Assembly (NCBI GenBank): GCA_014529385.2
Contig: CM043945.1
Coordinates: 153,141,741-153,203,740 of the forward strand
Length of the DNA: 62,000 nucleotides
DNA from: Adiantum capillus-veneris
Lineage: Eukaryota > Streptophyta > Polypodiopsida > Polypodiales > Pteridaceae
Reading direction: 5' to 3'
The notes beneath the pieces were generated by a model, which did not search any database, was not told the DNA's origin, and was given only the letters and a program-made list of their open reading frames with translations. Below are positions 21,579 through 34,357 of this stretch, in pieces. The translations under genes were made by a program, and so were the position numbers. Each line of letters opens with the position of its first letter. The stretch's first letter is position 1.

Positions 21579-24500
21579 TTATCCTTGAATGCCGATTGAA
21601 GATGAGAAAAAGCTCAACTTCTCCTTGTTGACCACCTTTGTAAACATGTCTACAGGATTTTCACTTGTATGCACCTTTCCTAGCTTTAGCTGTCCCTCTT
21701 TCAAAAGAGTGCGTATGAAGTGATATCTCACCTGAATGTGCTTTGACCTTAAATGAAAGGCTGAGTTCTTCGCAAGATGGATAGCACTTTGGCTATCACT
21801 GTACAAGACACAATTGTCTTGTTTGAATCCAAGCTCTTCTAAGAATCTGTGAAGCCACAAAATTTCTTTGCTTGCCTCCGTCATTGCTACATACTCTGCT
21901 TCCGTGGTAGAAAGTGAAACCACTTTCTTCAGCTTTGAAGCCCACCTTACTGATGTGCCTCCAACCGTGAATACATAGCCAGTAGTGCTCCTTCGAGTAT
22001 CTTTGTCACCTGCCATATCTGCATCAGCATACCCTTCTAGAAAAATATCAATTCCTCCAAAATACAAAGCATTTGTTGTCGTCCCTTTTAGATACCTAAG
22101 TATCCACTTCACAGCTTGCCAATGCTCTTTACCTGGGTTGTCCATGAACCTACTCACAACTCCCATTGCATGTGCAATGTCTGCCCTTGTCCAGACCATA
22201 GCATACATTAGAGAACCTACCACCGCAGCATATGGAACTTTAGAAATATAGGCTATCTCCTCTTGTGTCTTTGGACACATATCCTTCGTTAGTTTAAAGT
22301 GACCAGCCAAAGGTGTAGAAACTGGTTTTGCATTTTGCATTGCAAACCTTTCTAGTACCTTCTTGATGTAATCCTCTTGAGATAGCTTTATTGTCTTCTT
22401 CGTCTTGTCCCTTGATATTTTCATACCAAGTATCCTCTTTGTAGCACCTAAATCTTTCATTGAAAAAGATTTAGAAAGCTCCTCTTTTAGGTCTTTGATG
22501 TCCTGCATGTTAGCACTTGCAATCAGCATGTCATCAACATACAACATTAGGATGATGAATTTCCCATCTCTCAAATTCTTCGTGTAGACGCAGTGATCTG
22601 AGTTGCATCTTGTGAATCCATGATCCAACATCCATTGATCAAACTTCAAGTACCATTGTCTTGATGCTTGCTTTAAACCATACAAGCTCTTCTTTAATCT
22701 GCAAACCATTTTCTCCTTACCTTCTACTTCATACCCCTTTGGTTGAAGCATGTAGATTTCTTCCTCTAAGTCACCGTGAGGGAATGCCGTATTTACATCC
22801 ATTTGCTCGAGATTTAGATCATGAGCAGCCACACAAGGCTTAAGACAAGTCTAATTGAGTTCATTTTTACAACAGGAGAAAATATTTCATTGAAGTCAAT
22901 ACTTTTCTTTTGAGAAAAACCTTTTACCACAAGCCTAGACTTGTACCTTTTCTTCCCACCTTCTTCTTCCTTCACCTTGTACACCCATTTGTTTTGAAGT
23001 GCTCGCTTACCTTTAGGCAACTCAACCAACTCCCATGTTTGGTTGCGATGTAGTGAGTCCATCTCCACTTGCATGCTCTTCATCCATTCTTCTTTGGATT
23101 CATGTTGCATAGCTTCTTCGTATGATTCTGGCTCTCCAGAATCTGAGATCAAGAGATGGTTGAAGGAAGGATTAAACCTTTTTGGAGGTCTACTTGCTCT
23201 TGTAGCTCCTCATTTGGTTGACGTTGTTGCACATTGTCACCGTTTGCAGTCCTTGAGTCTTCACCGTCTTCAAGCTCCATGTACTCATCACCTGTTTCTT
23301 TTGTTTTTTTTCTTTCCAAGTAATCTTTGTACATATTTTGTTTGTTAAAAATTACATCCCTACTCCTTAAGGTTTTACCATCTTCAGGATTCCATAGGTG
23401 ATACCCAAAGTCACCTTCTCCATAGCCAATGAAGAAACACTTTTTGGACTTTGCATCTAGCTTTGATCTTAGGCTTCTATCTATGTGCATGAAAGCCTCA
23501 CACCCAAACACTTTGAGAAATGCATAATTCACCGGTTTACCTCTCCATGCCTCTTCTGGAACTCCCCCATCCAATGCCGTTGAGGGTGACCGATTGATTA
23601 AGTACACAAACGTACTTACAGCTTCCGCCCAAAGCTCAAGCGGTAGGCCTGCATGTAGCGGGATGCTTCGTGCTCGCTCCATGATTGTCCTGTTCATCCT
23701 TTCCGAAATACCATTTTGTTGAGGTGTCCTTGGGGTTGTCCTTTGCCTCCGAATGCCATTGCTAGCACAAAAGCTTTCAAAAGCTTGACTGTAATATTCG
23801 CCTCCATTGTCGGATCGGAGGCATTTAACCTTGGTCCTTGTTTCATTCTCCACAAAGGCTTTCCACCTTTGAAATATGGAAAATACATCGGATTTATTTT
23901 TCATGACATAAACCCATGTTTTTCTAGTCGCATCGTCTATGAATGTTACATAGTACAATGAGCCACCAAGTGATGGTGTACTTGTAGGACCCCAAACATC
24001 AGAATGAACCAACTCAAGTTTTTTTATTTTTTCTTTCATTTTTTGATTTTTGAAATTTTACCCTCTTTTGTTTACCATAAACACAATCTTCACAGAACTC
24101 TAAGTCCACTTCTTTCAAACCTGGTAGAAGCTTCTTTGTTTGAAGGATTTGCATTCCTTTGGCACTCATATACCCAAGTCGGTAGTGCCACACCGCACTG
24201 TCAACTTCTGTAGTTGTTGCTCAAGCTGAAGGTTGCGTGCTAACAGTACACAAGTAAAGTGTACCGACCTTTTCTCCCTTGGCAACCACCAAAGATCCCT
24301 TTGAGATCTTCCACCATTTGTTTCCGAATGCAATGTTGTGACCTTCATCGTCCAATTGTCTTGTAGAGATCAAATTTTTGCGAAGAGAAGGAACATGCCT
24401 AACATCTTCCATTCATTTCTGTTAGCATTTTTGACAGAAACTGTACCTTTGCCGACAATCTCACAAGCTTCATCATCTCCCAAGTATACATACCCAAAAT

Positions 24501-25443
24501 TACCTTTGGTGTAATCTTGGAAATGTTGCTTGTGTGGTGTCGCATGGAATGAAGCCTCGGAATCTACTATCCAAGAATTAGACACATTGTCTAATGAGTG
24601 AATTAGAGCATCTTGCTCCACTTTACCTGCCACATTGGCCTCCGATGTTGGCTTGTTGTTTTGAGACTTTGACTCCTTCTTCTTCTTGGACCAGCAATCC
24701 TTCTTGACGTGGCCCTTCTTGCCGCAGTTCCAACATTCAAGAACTGACTTTGTGCGTGACTTGCTCCGCCTTGAGAGATCACGACCCTTTTGGTTTTTGA
24801 ACCTCTCCTTAGGCCTTCCTCTTGTTTCCACTGACAATGCAACACTTGATGATTCTCTTGTGCTTCTCGTTCGTATTTACTTGCTTAGAAGAACACCCAC
24901 AACATCATCAAACTTAAGAGTATTTGTGCCAGAAATAGAATTACTTACAACTATCACAAGGCTATCCCAACTATCCAGTAGAGATGATAGTATAAGGAGA
25001 GCTCCCACTTCATCATCGAAATTGATTTTCACCGATCGAAGCTGACTTATGTTTGCGTTAAAGTCATTTAGGTGTTCTGCAAGTGAACCATTCTCTGCCA
25101 TCTTTAGATTGAACAAGCGCTTCATAAGAAATACCTTATTGGATGTCGATGGTTTCTCATAGAATTTATCAAGTGACTTCATGAAGCCCTCTGTGGTCTT
25201 CATCTACGAAACGTTGAAGGCCACCGTTGATGCCAAGCTTAACTGGATTATTCCCAGGGCCTTTTGATCAAGGACAATCCATGATTCATTTGCCATCATT
25301 GCGGGCTTCTTTGCAAGACCACCTAGTGGCAAATAGAGGTCCTTCTGGTAGAGATAGTCTTCAATCTGCATCTTCCAATGTTGGTAGTTTTTGCTGTTGA
25401 ACTTCTCAATCTTGAGCTTCCCTTCCTCCGCCATAACTTCCAC
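21579..25443 (-). pseudogene. Copia gag-pol polyprotein (PR, IN, RT, RNase H), inactivated
   Basis: Gag starts at 25443 (MEVMAEEGKLKIEKFNSKNY) and is cut by in-frame TAG at 25204-25206 and TAA near 24874. The zinc knuckle CWNCGKKGHVKKDC is at about 24735. Protease has DSEASFH (about 24564) where DSGA is expected, so the catalytic motif is damaged. A frameshift near 24405 precedes HVPSLRKNLIST. The integrase zinc-binding His is changed (RLGYMS); after another frameshift in an A/T run near 24030 the catalytic core reads VHSDVWGP, RSDNGGEY and ISERMNRT. RT begins about 23152 with frameshifts near 23150 and 22835. YVDDM is at about 22540 and RNase H has DADMAG, STTEAEYVA and YSDSQSAIHLAKN. Order PR-IN-RT-RNH defines Ty1/copia. 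Four frameshifts and two stops: not functional. Confidence 0.92.
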
Positions 25444-25489
25444 TCAATTCAAGGAATCCTTTCCTTGAGATAATTTAGCTACGAGCAAA

Positions 25490-25505
25490 CCTTGCTCTGA
25501 TACCA
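25490..25505 (-). promoter_or_regulatory. Primer binding site (initiator tRNA-Met)
   Basis: TGGTATCAGAGCAAGG on the minus strand, two bases after the 5' LTR end; the classical plant copia primer site. Confidence 0.95.
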
Positions 25506-25507
25506 GT

Positions 25508-25591
25508 TGTTAGGAAATAAGACGTAGCTAAATAGATAATTGAGTAGATTACTTAATGGAGAGAGACAATTTTACATACACGAGATTATAG

Positions 25592-25660
<69 letters not shown>

Positions 25661-26233
25661 CACAATATACGTGGTTCACCCAATGTGGGCTACGTCCACG
25701 GGAAAACAACCACTCAATGGATTTAGTACTTCAAAACAAGAAGTAGTTTACAAAGGGATTATACCCTTAATAGAGCTCCCACCTTGCTTCACTCTCACCA
25801 CCTCACACTCACCTTGTTGCATCAACTTCACACTATGAAATGTGTGTAGAAATGGCCTCCTTTTATAGGCCAAAAGGGCTGCCCTCTCTCATGAGAGACA
25901 GCCATGTGTAGCCGCCCTTGTGTAGATAAGTCCAAATCGGACCCTCCAATCCGCCCATGTGTGGCCGCCCTTGAGAAGACAAGTCCGCTTTTGAATTCGG
26001 CCACCGGCCACCGGCCAACCGACGGTTGTTTTTCGACCACTTTCGGGCTGCCGTCCGGCCATAATATTCCTGTGAAAAGGAATATTCTGGCGGTGATTTT
26101 TGGCCGTGAAAATTTTGGTTTCCGGCGGTGATTTTCCTTCACGCACGATGGCTTCTCCTCATAATGGGGGCCTTACAAATGTGCGCTTTTACCATAGAAA
26201 ATTACAAGGGTAAATCATGCTCCATACCTAACA
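25508..26233 (-). repeat. Copia 5' LTR (726 bp)
   Basis: Ends TGTTAGG/CCTAACA. Contains a (GA)n tract at about 25596-25656 matching the one in the other LTR. Confidence 0.92.
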
Positions 26234-26740
26234 CTTTGCCTACTTGGCCTTGCTTTGGTTTGTCCTGCCCCAACTGGTCCTTCGGACTTTTTCTCATCCC
26301 ATTTGGCCGGCCTTGGCTTTGGCTTTGCACGGACAGCCCTCTGGTTCCCTTCATTTGAACATATGGCGGGCCCCTCGCGTTTGCCCTCTCTCTCTGGTTC
26401 GCTTACTGCCTCGATAACCCCTCCCCTATCGGGCAATATCGACCTTGCTATTGGTGGGAGGGTTTCCCTTCAAAAAAACCTTGGGGCCCTAAGGCCGCGG
26501 GCAAACACCCCTCTTAAGCGCTGCCACGTCAGCATGGTGCTACGTCAACCACCACGGTAGCGCACACCATCGGTGCAACCAACACAGGCTAAAAGTGCCC
26601 CCGTTTGCGCCCTACAGGGCCGTGCGCACATGCCACAGCGCCCATTGGGCGGCAGCCATCGCTGAGATCCCCGGGAGCTCCTTCTCCCATTACACCTCTA
26701 GAAGGGGCTACGCCCATGCCCATATACCCCTGCCGCTTGC
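26234..26740. other. GC-rich flank without a supported gene
   Basis: Open frames exist but have no recognisable domain and are not conserved elsewhere in the window. Confidence 0.4.
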
Positions 26741-27255
26741 CACTAAGCCCTGCATGTTGGTTCATTGTTGCGCCACATGGCACCTACGCCTTGAATTGCC
26801 TTCGATGATCCTTTTTGAGTACTCAAAGAACTCCCCCACAATGCCTTTTTTGGGCCCACTTCCCCCATGCTCCCATGTAATGACCGGAGGTCGGAATCAC
26901 AAGCTGCTGAGCCGGGCCGGATTTTCACTGTATTGGGCCAATTCCATGCAAACCTCACCGCCCTTTGACTTCTCTGAGTTTGTCGTCCGAGGCCGCCAAA
27001 AAACGGGAAATGCATCTGCAAGCACTCAACCGCCGAATGCCCCATTTTTTCTCCACACTGTAACTCGATGCTCGGGGCTCAGAATCACGCGCCGTCAATT
27101 TTTGCTTACTCCGCATGATGCATGCTACCCTCTAGAATCTAGTCGAGGCTCAAAAGACGCCAAATGGCACGTTTTCCAGTGTGATCAAATGAGCTCAGAC
27201 GTGGCCCTCGAAAAATCTTATAATGGCCATAACTTGCTATCCAGAGCTTCGATTC
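26741..27255. repeat. Dispersed repeat B, copy 1
   Basis: About 515 bp with roughly 90% identity to 36429-36945 (CACTAAGCCC..TTGCTATCCAGAGC). No terminal repeats are recognised. The longest ORF is not kept in one frame in the second copy, so it is probably non-coding. Repeat A starts immediately to its right. Confidence 0.85.
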
Positions 27256-27256
27256 G

Positions 27257-27733
27257 CAAAATGCTAATTTTCTAAAGTTGCATTCAATTTTTTGGATTAA
27301 AAGTTGTATTCATAGGAGTTTGATCCCATGATGTAAAGTATTGATAAAGGGTCCTTCATTTGAGGACTTCATAAAGATTTATTTCACTAATTTGTTTTAT
27401 TAATTTTTATGGTTATTAAATTTATATTTTCTTGTGAAAAAAGCACTAGAATAATTTTTTGTTTTACTTTATCGTTTCATTGTTTTTATTTTTCTTGCTT
27501 CTCATTTTATTTTGTTTCAAAATATTGATGTGTAATGTGCACCTTTCACATTATTTAAGTGGGGCCTTTGATAATATACAAACCAATTGTGATTATATAT
27601 CTAAAAGGGTAAAAAGTTATATTAATTAACTAGATACCCCCACCTCCAAAGGCTCAACCCTCCGAGGTTGCCGTCAATTCCCACAACGCGACAGGGAGAG
27701 ACATATGCAACTGTTCATGTGCGCACACACACA

Positions 27734-27792
<59 letters not shown>

Positions 27793-27844
27793 CTGTCCAA
27801 GAGGCGAGAGACAGAGATAGAAAGCCCTATGGATTGCACACGTC

Positions 27845-27884
<40 letters not shown>

Positions 27885-28531
27885 TTAGGATTCCTTTTAA
27901 TTTTAGAATGAAGGAGGTACAAAATCTGAGGAAGAATCTTTGATTTATTCTTTTTTTACTGTGTTGCACACATAACACACATAATAGATAATAAAATTTT
28001 ATATTAAAACACAATAAAAATTTCATGTGATTGTAGACACATATTCAATCTTACTCTCCCTCTTCTCCTATTAACTTAGCATGCCTTCATGCCTCCTCAC
28101 CTTGTTTTAAATTGAATGTTTTGCAAGGAACCTTCATTTTCTTATTACATTAGATGTTTTGTTAAGGTTTCCTTTAAGAAAAGCAATCTGATACGTGAAA
28201 GCTCTCTCCATGCTTGAAACTTTCAAGGTCCATAGAGAAATATTAGAGATAGAGATGTGTATTTATACAACTTTATCTTTGTATAATTATTTTCTTATTT
28301 ATGTATCCATGTTTATATGCACATATAGTACCCCTTCTTTTTCCATGACAATGCGTTGTAGCCTCTCCTCATGTCTGCGTGCCACTATGATGAGCCACCG
28401 TCATAAAACAAATATGGAAATGGAGATCGAGAAAGCTTTTTAGGAAACTTTTTTTATAGATTTTTACTAGGAGTAGCCCAAAAATCCAAAAAAGCTCCCT
28501 CGTGGAGAGAGCTTTAGGAGGGAGCTTTCTC

Positions 28532-28611
<80 letters not shown>

Positions 28612-28630
28612 GTATGTACGTATGTATGTG
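27257..28630. repeat. Dispersed repeat A, copy 1
   Basis: Matches 49763-51282 at high identity from AAATGCTAATTTTCTAAAGT onward. Within it are (CA)n(GA)n tracts at 27722-27787 and 27846-27879, a 28,195-28,440 segment with no known domain, and at its right end a (CT)n(TA)n(TGTA)n block. No protein is recognised. Identity class unknown. Confidence 0.85.
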
Positions 28631-28763
28631 AGTGTAAAAAAATATTTTTATATCTACATGTGTGTGTGTGTGTGTGTCTATATGTGTATATTAGTACATA
28701 TCTCTCTGTACCCTCTCTCGCTCTCTCTGTCCCTATCCTAGCACTCACCTCATGAGCATGATG

Positions 28764-28794
<31 letters not shown>

Positions 28795-28891
28795 GGAGAG
28801 GATAGAGAGAGAGGGTGTGTGTGTGTGTAATATGTATCCTCTCCTCTCTCTCTCTAGACTTTCCTCTCTCCCTCCCCCCCCTCTCTCTCTG

Positions 28892-28934
<43 letters not shown>

Positions 28935-29053
28935 TACATATTACACACACACACACACACACACACATACATACATACATACATACACACACCCTCTCTA
29001 TCCATCCTCTCCTCTCCTCTCTCTCTCTCTCTCTCTCCCCCCGCCCCATCATG

Positions 29054-29102
<49 letters not shown>

Positions 29103-29228
29103 CACACACACATATATTTATCTTTATGTATGCTTATATAAATACATAATTACATATAAATACATAGACAGGAGGAGAGGTTTAGACGATATAAACACAC
29201 ACACGTATATATATATATATATATATAT

Positions 29229-29277
<49 letters not shown>

Positions 29278-29400
29278 GAAAAAGCTCCATCCAAAAGCTC
29301 TCTCTCCTCAAGATTTCCCAGGGAGCTTTTTTAGGGAGCTTTTCTATATTTTTCCTATTGTAAGTAAACGTCAAGAAAAAAGCTCCCTTAAAAGCTCGCT
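28480..29400. repeat. Microsatellite cluster inside an inverted repeat (fold-back)
   Basis: The left arm (about 28484-28600: AAAAAAGCTCCCT, GAGAGAGCTTT, GGAGCTTTCTCCC, (CT)n, (TA)n) is mirrored by the right arm (about 29205-29345: (TA)n, (GA)n, GGAAAAAGCTCCATCC, AGCTCTCTC, AGGGAGCTTTTTT). The interior holds (TGTA)n, (GA)n, (CA)n, (TG)n and (TA)n tracts. ORFs here are pure simple-repeat translations. Confidence 0.75.
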
Positions 29401-29848
29401 TAAAAAGCTCTCTCCAATCCTCTACTCAAAAAAATAAAAGAATCTCTAGCCACCTCCTTTTCGTGCAGCTAGTGCTGCAGCCTATGCTGCTTCTGTGCAC
29501 GACATGCCCCCCCTATTTTTTGATGTTGCTGCCACTTGTTTTGTGTATCATTCATGCAAATTACCATGCCCAAGCCCCGGGGTCTCTCCACCACATTCGA
29601 AGGCGCAGTGAACTACCACTTCACAAATATCAATGGCTCCCTCCCTTTTTCCCCTCAAAACACACAAGCATCTAGAGAGATTCCAAGTAAAGAAATGTTT
29701 CAAAAATTGTTCAAACATACTAGCTAGATAAATACATATATTGGACGTAAAACATGCACACAACATATGATGGAGAGAAAAAGAAGTTATAGCATCATGG
29801 AAACAATCCCAAGACAAAACTATAGACAAACACATACACACACACACA

Positions 29849-29891
<43 letters not shown>

Positions 29892-30052
29892 TTACATTTA
29901 CAAGGTGATAGTCTTATTTGCACATTAAACAAGGCCATAGAGGAGTGGTTGAAAAATGCCCAAACTTCTTTACACTTCTCATGGCATTTGATTCAATGTA
30001 GGATAATTAAGAAGCTTCTAGGTGAGCCAAGCTCTTTTCAATTCTTATAGTG

Positions 30053-30110
<58 letters not shown>

Positions 30111-30189
30111 CACAGCGTGATGGAAGGCATTGCTATAGTAGCAGCATTTTTGAAGTGAACAAGTTTGAAAAGTTGATTCTCATCTTTTA
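29401..30189. other. Non-coding, with (GA)n and (CT)n tracts
   Basis: (GA)n at about 29851-29888 and (CT)n at about 30057-30106. No gene supported. Confidence 0.6.
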
Positions 30190-33100
30190 TTTTACATACA
30201 ATGTCTTTTGGCACTCGCAAGGGTTCTTCTTGTTTAACAAGGTCCACAACCATTGTAGAAATTGATCCAAAATCTCCTAAGTGTGGAGATAGCAATACAA
30301 CCACTCAACCAACGACATCAAAAACCATGATCCTGGCATACTTGATATTGTCGCAAGAGATCGTAAATAAACAAGGTGAAGACTTATGAGCAGTTGCAAT
30401 GGAGAATGGCACCCTAAGGGTTCTTCTGGTTGAGAATGAGAATCTCAAGAGTACCCTTGAAATACAAACAACACGTTTGACGCAACTTGAAGAGGAAGTC
30501 AAGGAATGTAAACACTCTCTTGTAAACTTGAATTCTTGGAAGGAGCGCATGAGCAACCTAGGAATGACCACTTATTGAAAAATGTGAAATTTGACACCAT
30601 GAGTCTGTATGTATGCGACATGAAAAATGTATGCAGAAACAAGCCTTGAGCTAATGTATGTGGTAGAAATATGGTTCCTAATTACTCCCTCATGCAAGCT
30701 ATGGCTCAAACAAAGAATGTTGAGAATGTAGATGTACCTTGTAGAGGAGTTGAGGGAACGGGAGCGACGTTTCAAAAACATTGTTATTCATGGAATTCCT
30801 GAAGAGAAGTTAGAGACACCTGCTTCTCTTGCCATTGTTATTAAAGACCTCTTTAAAACCCACTTTGGCATGTCAAAATTTATGGTTTATAAGGCACATA
30901 GAGTGGGTAAGCAAGGAGATCCTTGGCAATAGTTGGATCTATTTGAGGGAGACAAAATGTTTTTTATGTGAAGATTGCACTATTAAGCAACAAAATATGT
31001 GTTGCAAGGCATATGAGGAGAAGTAGTAAGAAAAACAAGGAGATATCTCATGAAGAAAATGTGCCCAAGGAGGATGCAAGTCCCTCAAGCAAATAGAAAT
31101 GCGTAACATATGAGACCAACTTACAATTGAAATCATGATTTTGGAATTGCAATAGATACCCATGGAATGTGGAGGTTGGCATTGATGAACTAACAAGCAA
31201 AGCCGATGTTGTACTTCTTGTTGAAACTTGGGAGCATGATACACAAAGGATTAACTGGATGGAGGATTACAATGTACATTCATTGATGTGGTCAAAGAAT
31301 ATCAAGCAACGAAGAGGGCAAGGAGGGACTGGATGTATGGTGAAGAAAGGATTATAATATTTTGTATCAATGTGAAAGATGACAGGCACAAACGTTATAT
31401 ATGGCTGAAAATTGTGACACCAAAAAGAGCACCCGGTTGCTACATTCCTCATCATGACTCCCTTCTTATGTATGCATGGATAGAGATCATCAATTTTTTA
31501 ATTTAGATGAGGATATTGCTTATTTAAAAATGAAGGTGATTTTATTATCTTTGGGGATATGAATGTTTCACAAAAACATTGCAACATGATAGTCAACAAT
31601 TTGATATGTCATACATTTCAAGGAAGTTGGAGGAAGTTCACTTGCATGATCATACTTCAATGGATGAGAAAGAGCCACATCACTATGGAAAGTTACTTTT
31701 ACACATGTGTAATAGCATGGGTATGCTCATTGACAATGGTGTATCTTTGTGGAGTGGAACCAATGGATTTACACGTATAAAACATAATGGGGATAATGTG
31801 ATTGACTATATGCTACTATCTGAAGACATCATGTATCGCATAAAGAGTTTGAATCTTGTCCAATGGAGTATCTTTGTGGAGTGGAACCAATGGATTTACA
31901 CATAGAAAACATAATGGGGATAATGTGATGACTATATGCTATTCTCCGAAGCCATCATGTATCGCATAAAGAGTTTTACACTTGGCCAATGGACCCTAAA
32001 ATCAGACCATCGGACGTTATGTATTGACCTTGCATATGGAGAAGCAACTAAGCATGATAAGCTCAACCAAACAAAACATAAAGTATCACTATGTATGGAT
32101 TTCAAATGGGCACGTATGTATATTGAAATGGTTGAGAAAAATTTATGGATGAAAAAGCTTCAATATGATGCACCATTGGAAATTAAATGGGAAGCTTTCA
32201 ATAAAGTTATTTGTTCTTGTGCCAAAGAATTCTTTGCCCATAAAGCATGTCCATGGTATCAACAAAGATAGATCAAGCAAAAGGTGGTTTGATAAAGAAT
32301 GCCAAGATACTTAAAAGTCCTTGATAAATATTGATGCAATTATGGAGACAAAAAACTATCAAAGTTTTTTTACATATATATAAGTCATTGATTCAAAAGA
32401 AGAGAAGAATATGGGAAGTAAGGCAGCATTTGTTTCAAGTCCAAGAAAAGGCACATGCATGTGGAAGATTTTGGAGAAACTTGAGGTGCAAGCGGATTGG
32501 GAGTTTTGGTAACTTGAGTCTTTTGGATATGTACACACATTGTAGGCAACTATATGAGCAACCAAATGTTGGAAAATGCAATTTTATGGTTCACTTCCAT
32601 GTATGCCCTCTTTTTCTGCTATTGAGGATGTATGTGGTGGGCTTAAAAAGTTGGCCACTTGAAAAGTGGGAGATCTTCAAGGTATCAAACCGGAAATGAT
32701 TAAATGGATGGGAGATTTTGCACATGAGTGGATGTGTGATATGTTCCACCTTGTAGTTCAACATGGTATGCCTTATTGTTGGAGTATTAATTGGATCAAA
32801 CCTTTGCATAAAGGAGGGATGTAAGCAACGTAAATAACTACCGAACTATCATGATTGGGTCTCTCATTTCCAAGTTGTTTGGGTGCATCATGGAGATAAA
32901 ATTGAGCGATTGCGCTGAAGAGAATGACAAGCGTGCAAAAGGACAAGCAGATTTTTGTCGACACCATAGCACCATTGATCGTCTTGTCACTCTTCGCGTT
33001 CTCATGAAGGAAGTCAATTGAAAGTCAAGCGATTGTATTTTTGCTTTGTGGACTTTAATAAATCCTTTGATAGGATCACACGTAACAATTTGTGGATAAG

Positions 33101-33690
33101 AATGGAAGAACTCCAAGTTCCAAGTGAGTTTATTACTTGCCGTTTCTCGAATTTATGAGAATATGATGTGTCAATTGTGGATGGGAAGAATAATTTCAAA
33201 ATTTTTTGCAAGCACTATTGGGGTTAAAAAAGGATGTTCGTTGTCACCTACTCTATTTGGTCTATGCATCAATTGATTGGAACAAATTGTACTTGACTTT
33301 ATGCAAGAAGAAGGCATTGAAGAGGACACTACTTGCAATGCGGTAATCATTCTTTTGTTGCATGTGGATGATGTAGTGCTTCTAGAACACACTTTAGAGG
33401 ATGCACAAAAGCTTATGGTTGTCCTTGATAACGTTTTCTTGCATAGTGGGGTGATTGTGAACTAATCCAAGACAAAGGTTATGCTTGTGAAAACCAACCA
33501 TAAGGAGAATCCATGCATTGTGTACAACAATGAAACACTTGAAGTTGTTGAGAGATTTAAGTACCTTGGCCTTGAGGTTCCGTCCAAGTGGCATGAATGT
33601 GCTATACGTCATTTGGAAGTGGTAAAGAGAGCATATAATGAATTTGAGAACATGTGTAATACGAGAAACATCAAGTAGAAACAGATTATC
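30190..33690 (+). pseudogene. L1-like non-LTR retrotransposon (LINE), decayed
   Basis: ORF1-like part, about 30200-30932: a coiled-coil (ENENLKSTLEIQTTRLTQLE) followed by ERERRFKNIVIHGIPEE, the start of an L1 ORF1 RRM-like domain. Endonuclease (EEP) part from about 31140: WNCNRYPW, VVLLVETWE, FGDMN, and SDHRTL near 32000. A tandem duplication of about 118 bp (31743.. and 31867..) lies in the endonuclease region. Reverse transcriptase from about 32795: KPLHKGG, NYRTIMIGSLISKLFG, FCFVDFNKSFDR, GVKKGCSLSPTLFGLCIN, and LHVDDVVLL where YADD is expected, then NxSKTKVM and FKYLGLEVP. Many stops and frameshifts; the 3' end at about 33690 is approximate and no poly(A) tail was found. Confidence 0.85.
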
Positions 33691-33704
33691 TACCACTTCT
33701 TGGG

Positions 33705-34120
33705 ATGATTACAGGCTGCTCAATGTCAGACATTGCTATGTTGCGATGGATTGCCTACATTAATACCTTTAAAAGTCTTGAGTTTAAGAACATTGCAGGT
33801 AAAGAAAATACAGTAGCAGATATGCTATCAACGTCAAGGTATGAACATGAATCACGGATGATTGATGAAGGTGATGATGTCTGCACAAAGTTCTATTCCA
33901 TCTCTCATGTCAAAGGTAACTATGTATTCATGTCTAGCCCACTTGAATTGTTCTTAAAGGATCTTAATGAAGGTGATTGGCTTCTTATTGGAAGCTACTT
34001 GAGTACTCAAACAAAACAAGATGATTGGTCTAAAAAAGAGTTCAAGAGGATACACAGGAAAGAATATGGGTACTTTTTGTGACATATGTGCTGACTACTA
34101 CTCTACCATCATTCAGAAGA
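33705..34120 (+). pseudogene. Ty3/gypsy RNase H C-terminal fragment
   Basis: LRWIAYINTFKSLEFKNIAG then KENTVADMLS is the end of a Ty3/gypsy RNase H domain. The following residues enter the linker to integrase and stop at 34080. It lacks all other pol domains and abuts the LINE 3' end. Confidence 0.7.
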
Positions 34121-34357
34121 GACAGTTGTTGGCGTAGCATTTGTTGTGATTGAGGCTGATTTTTACACCATGGGGTGGGATGATTCCCTCCACATGCCGC
34201 ACATCTCCTCAATTGAGATTGTCATACATTGAGGTTCTTACTATAGCCTTGGTTTATTCTTCTAATCGCCTCTTTGACCACTTGATCAATGCTCAGTTTC
34301 GTAAGAGTTTGAAAATATCGCTTTGTTGTGGGTTTGCTCTTCGGAGATGAGGCACTA

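Larger units (their letters stand above)
19126..26233 (-). mobile_element. Ty1/copia LTR retrotransposon (decayed), minus strand
   Basis: Complete architecture on the minus strand: 5' LTR 26233-25508, initiator-Met primer site, gag-PR-IN-RT-RNH in copia order, polypurine tract and 3' LTR 21518-19126. The 3' LTR is enlarged by a 1,598-bp solo LTR. Both LTRs begin TGTTAG and end CTAACA or a close variant. Flanks CTTGG and CTTTG are a possible 5-bp target duplication with one mismatch. The LTRs differ by many substitutions and a roughly 64-bp indel near 21315/26095, so the insertion is old. Confidence 0.92.

Noticed and set aside
26595-27275. A 226-codon ORF as a protein-coding gene
   Set aside because: It spans a repeat B boundary and the second copy of repeat B does not keep the frame. 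No domain is recognised.
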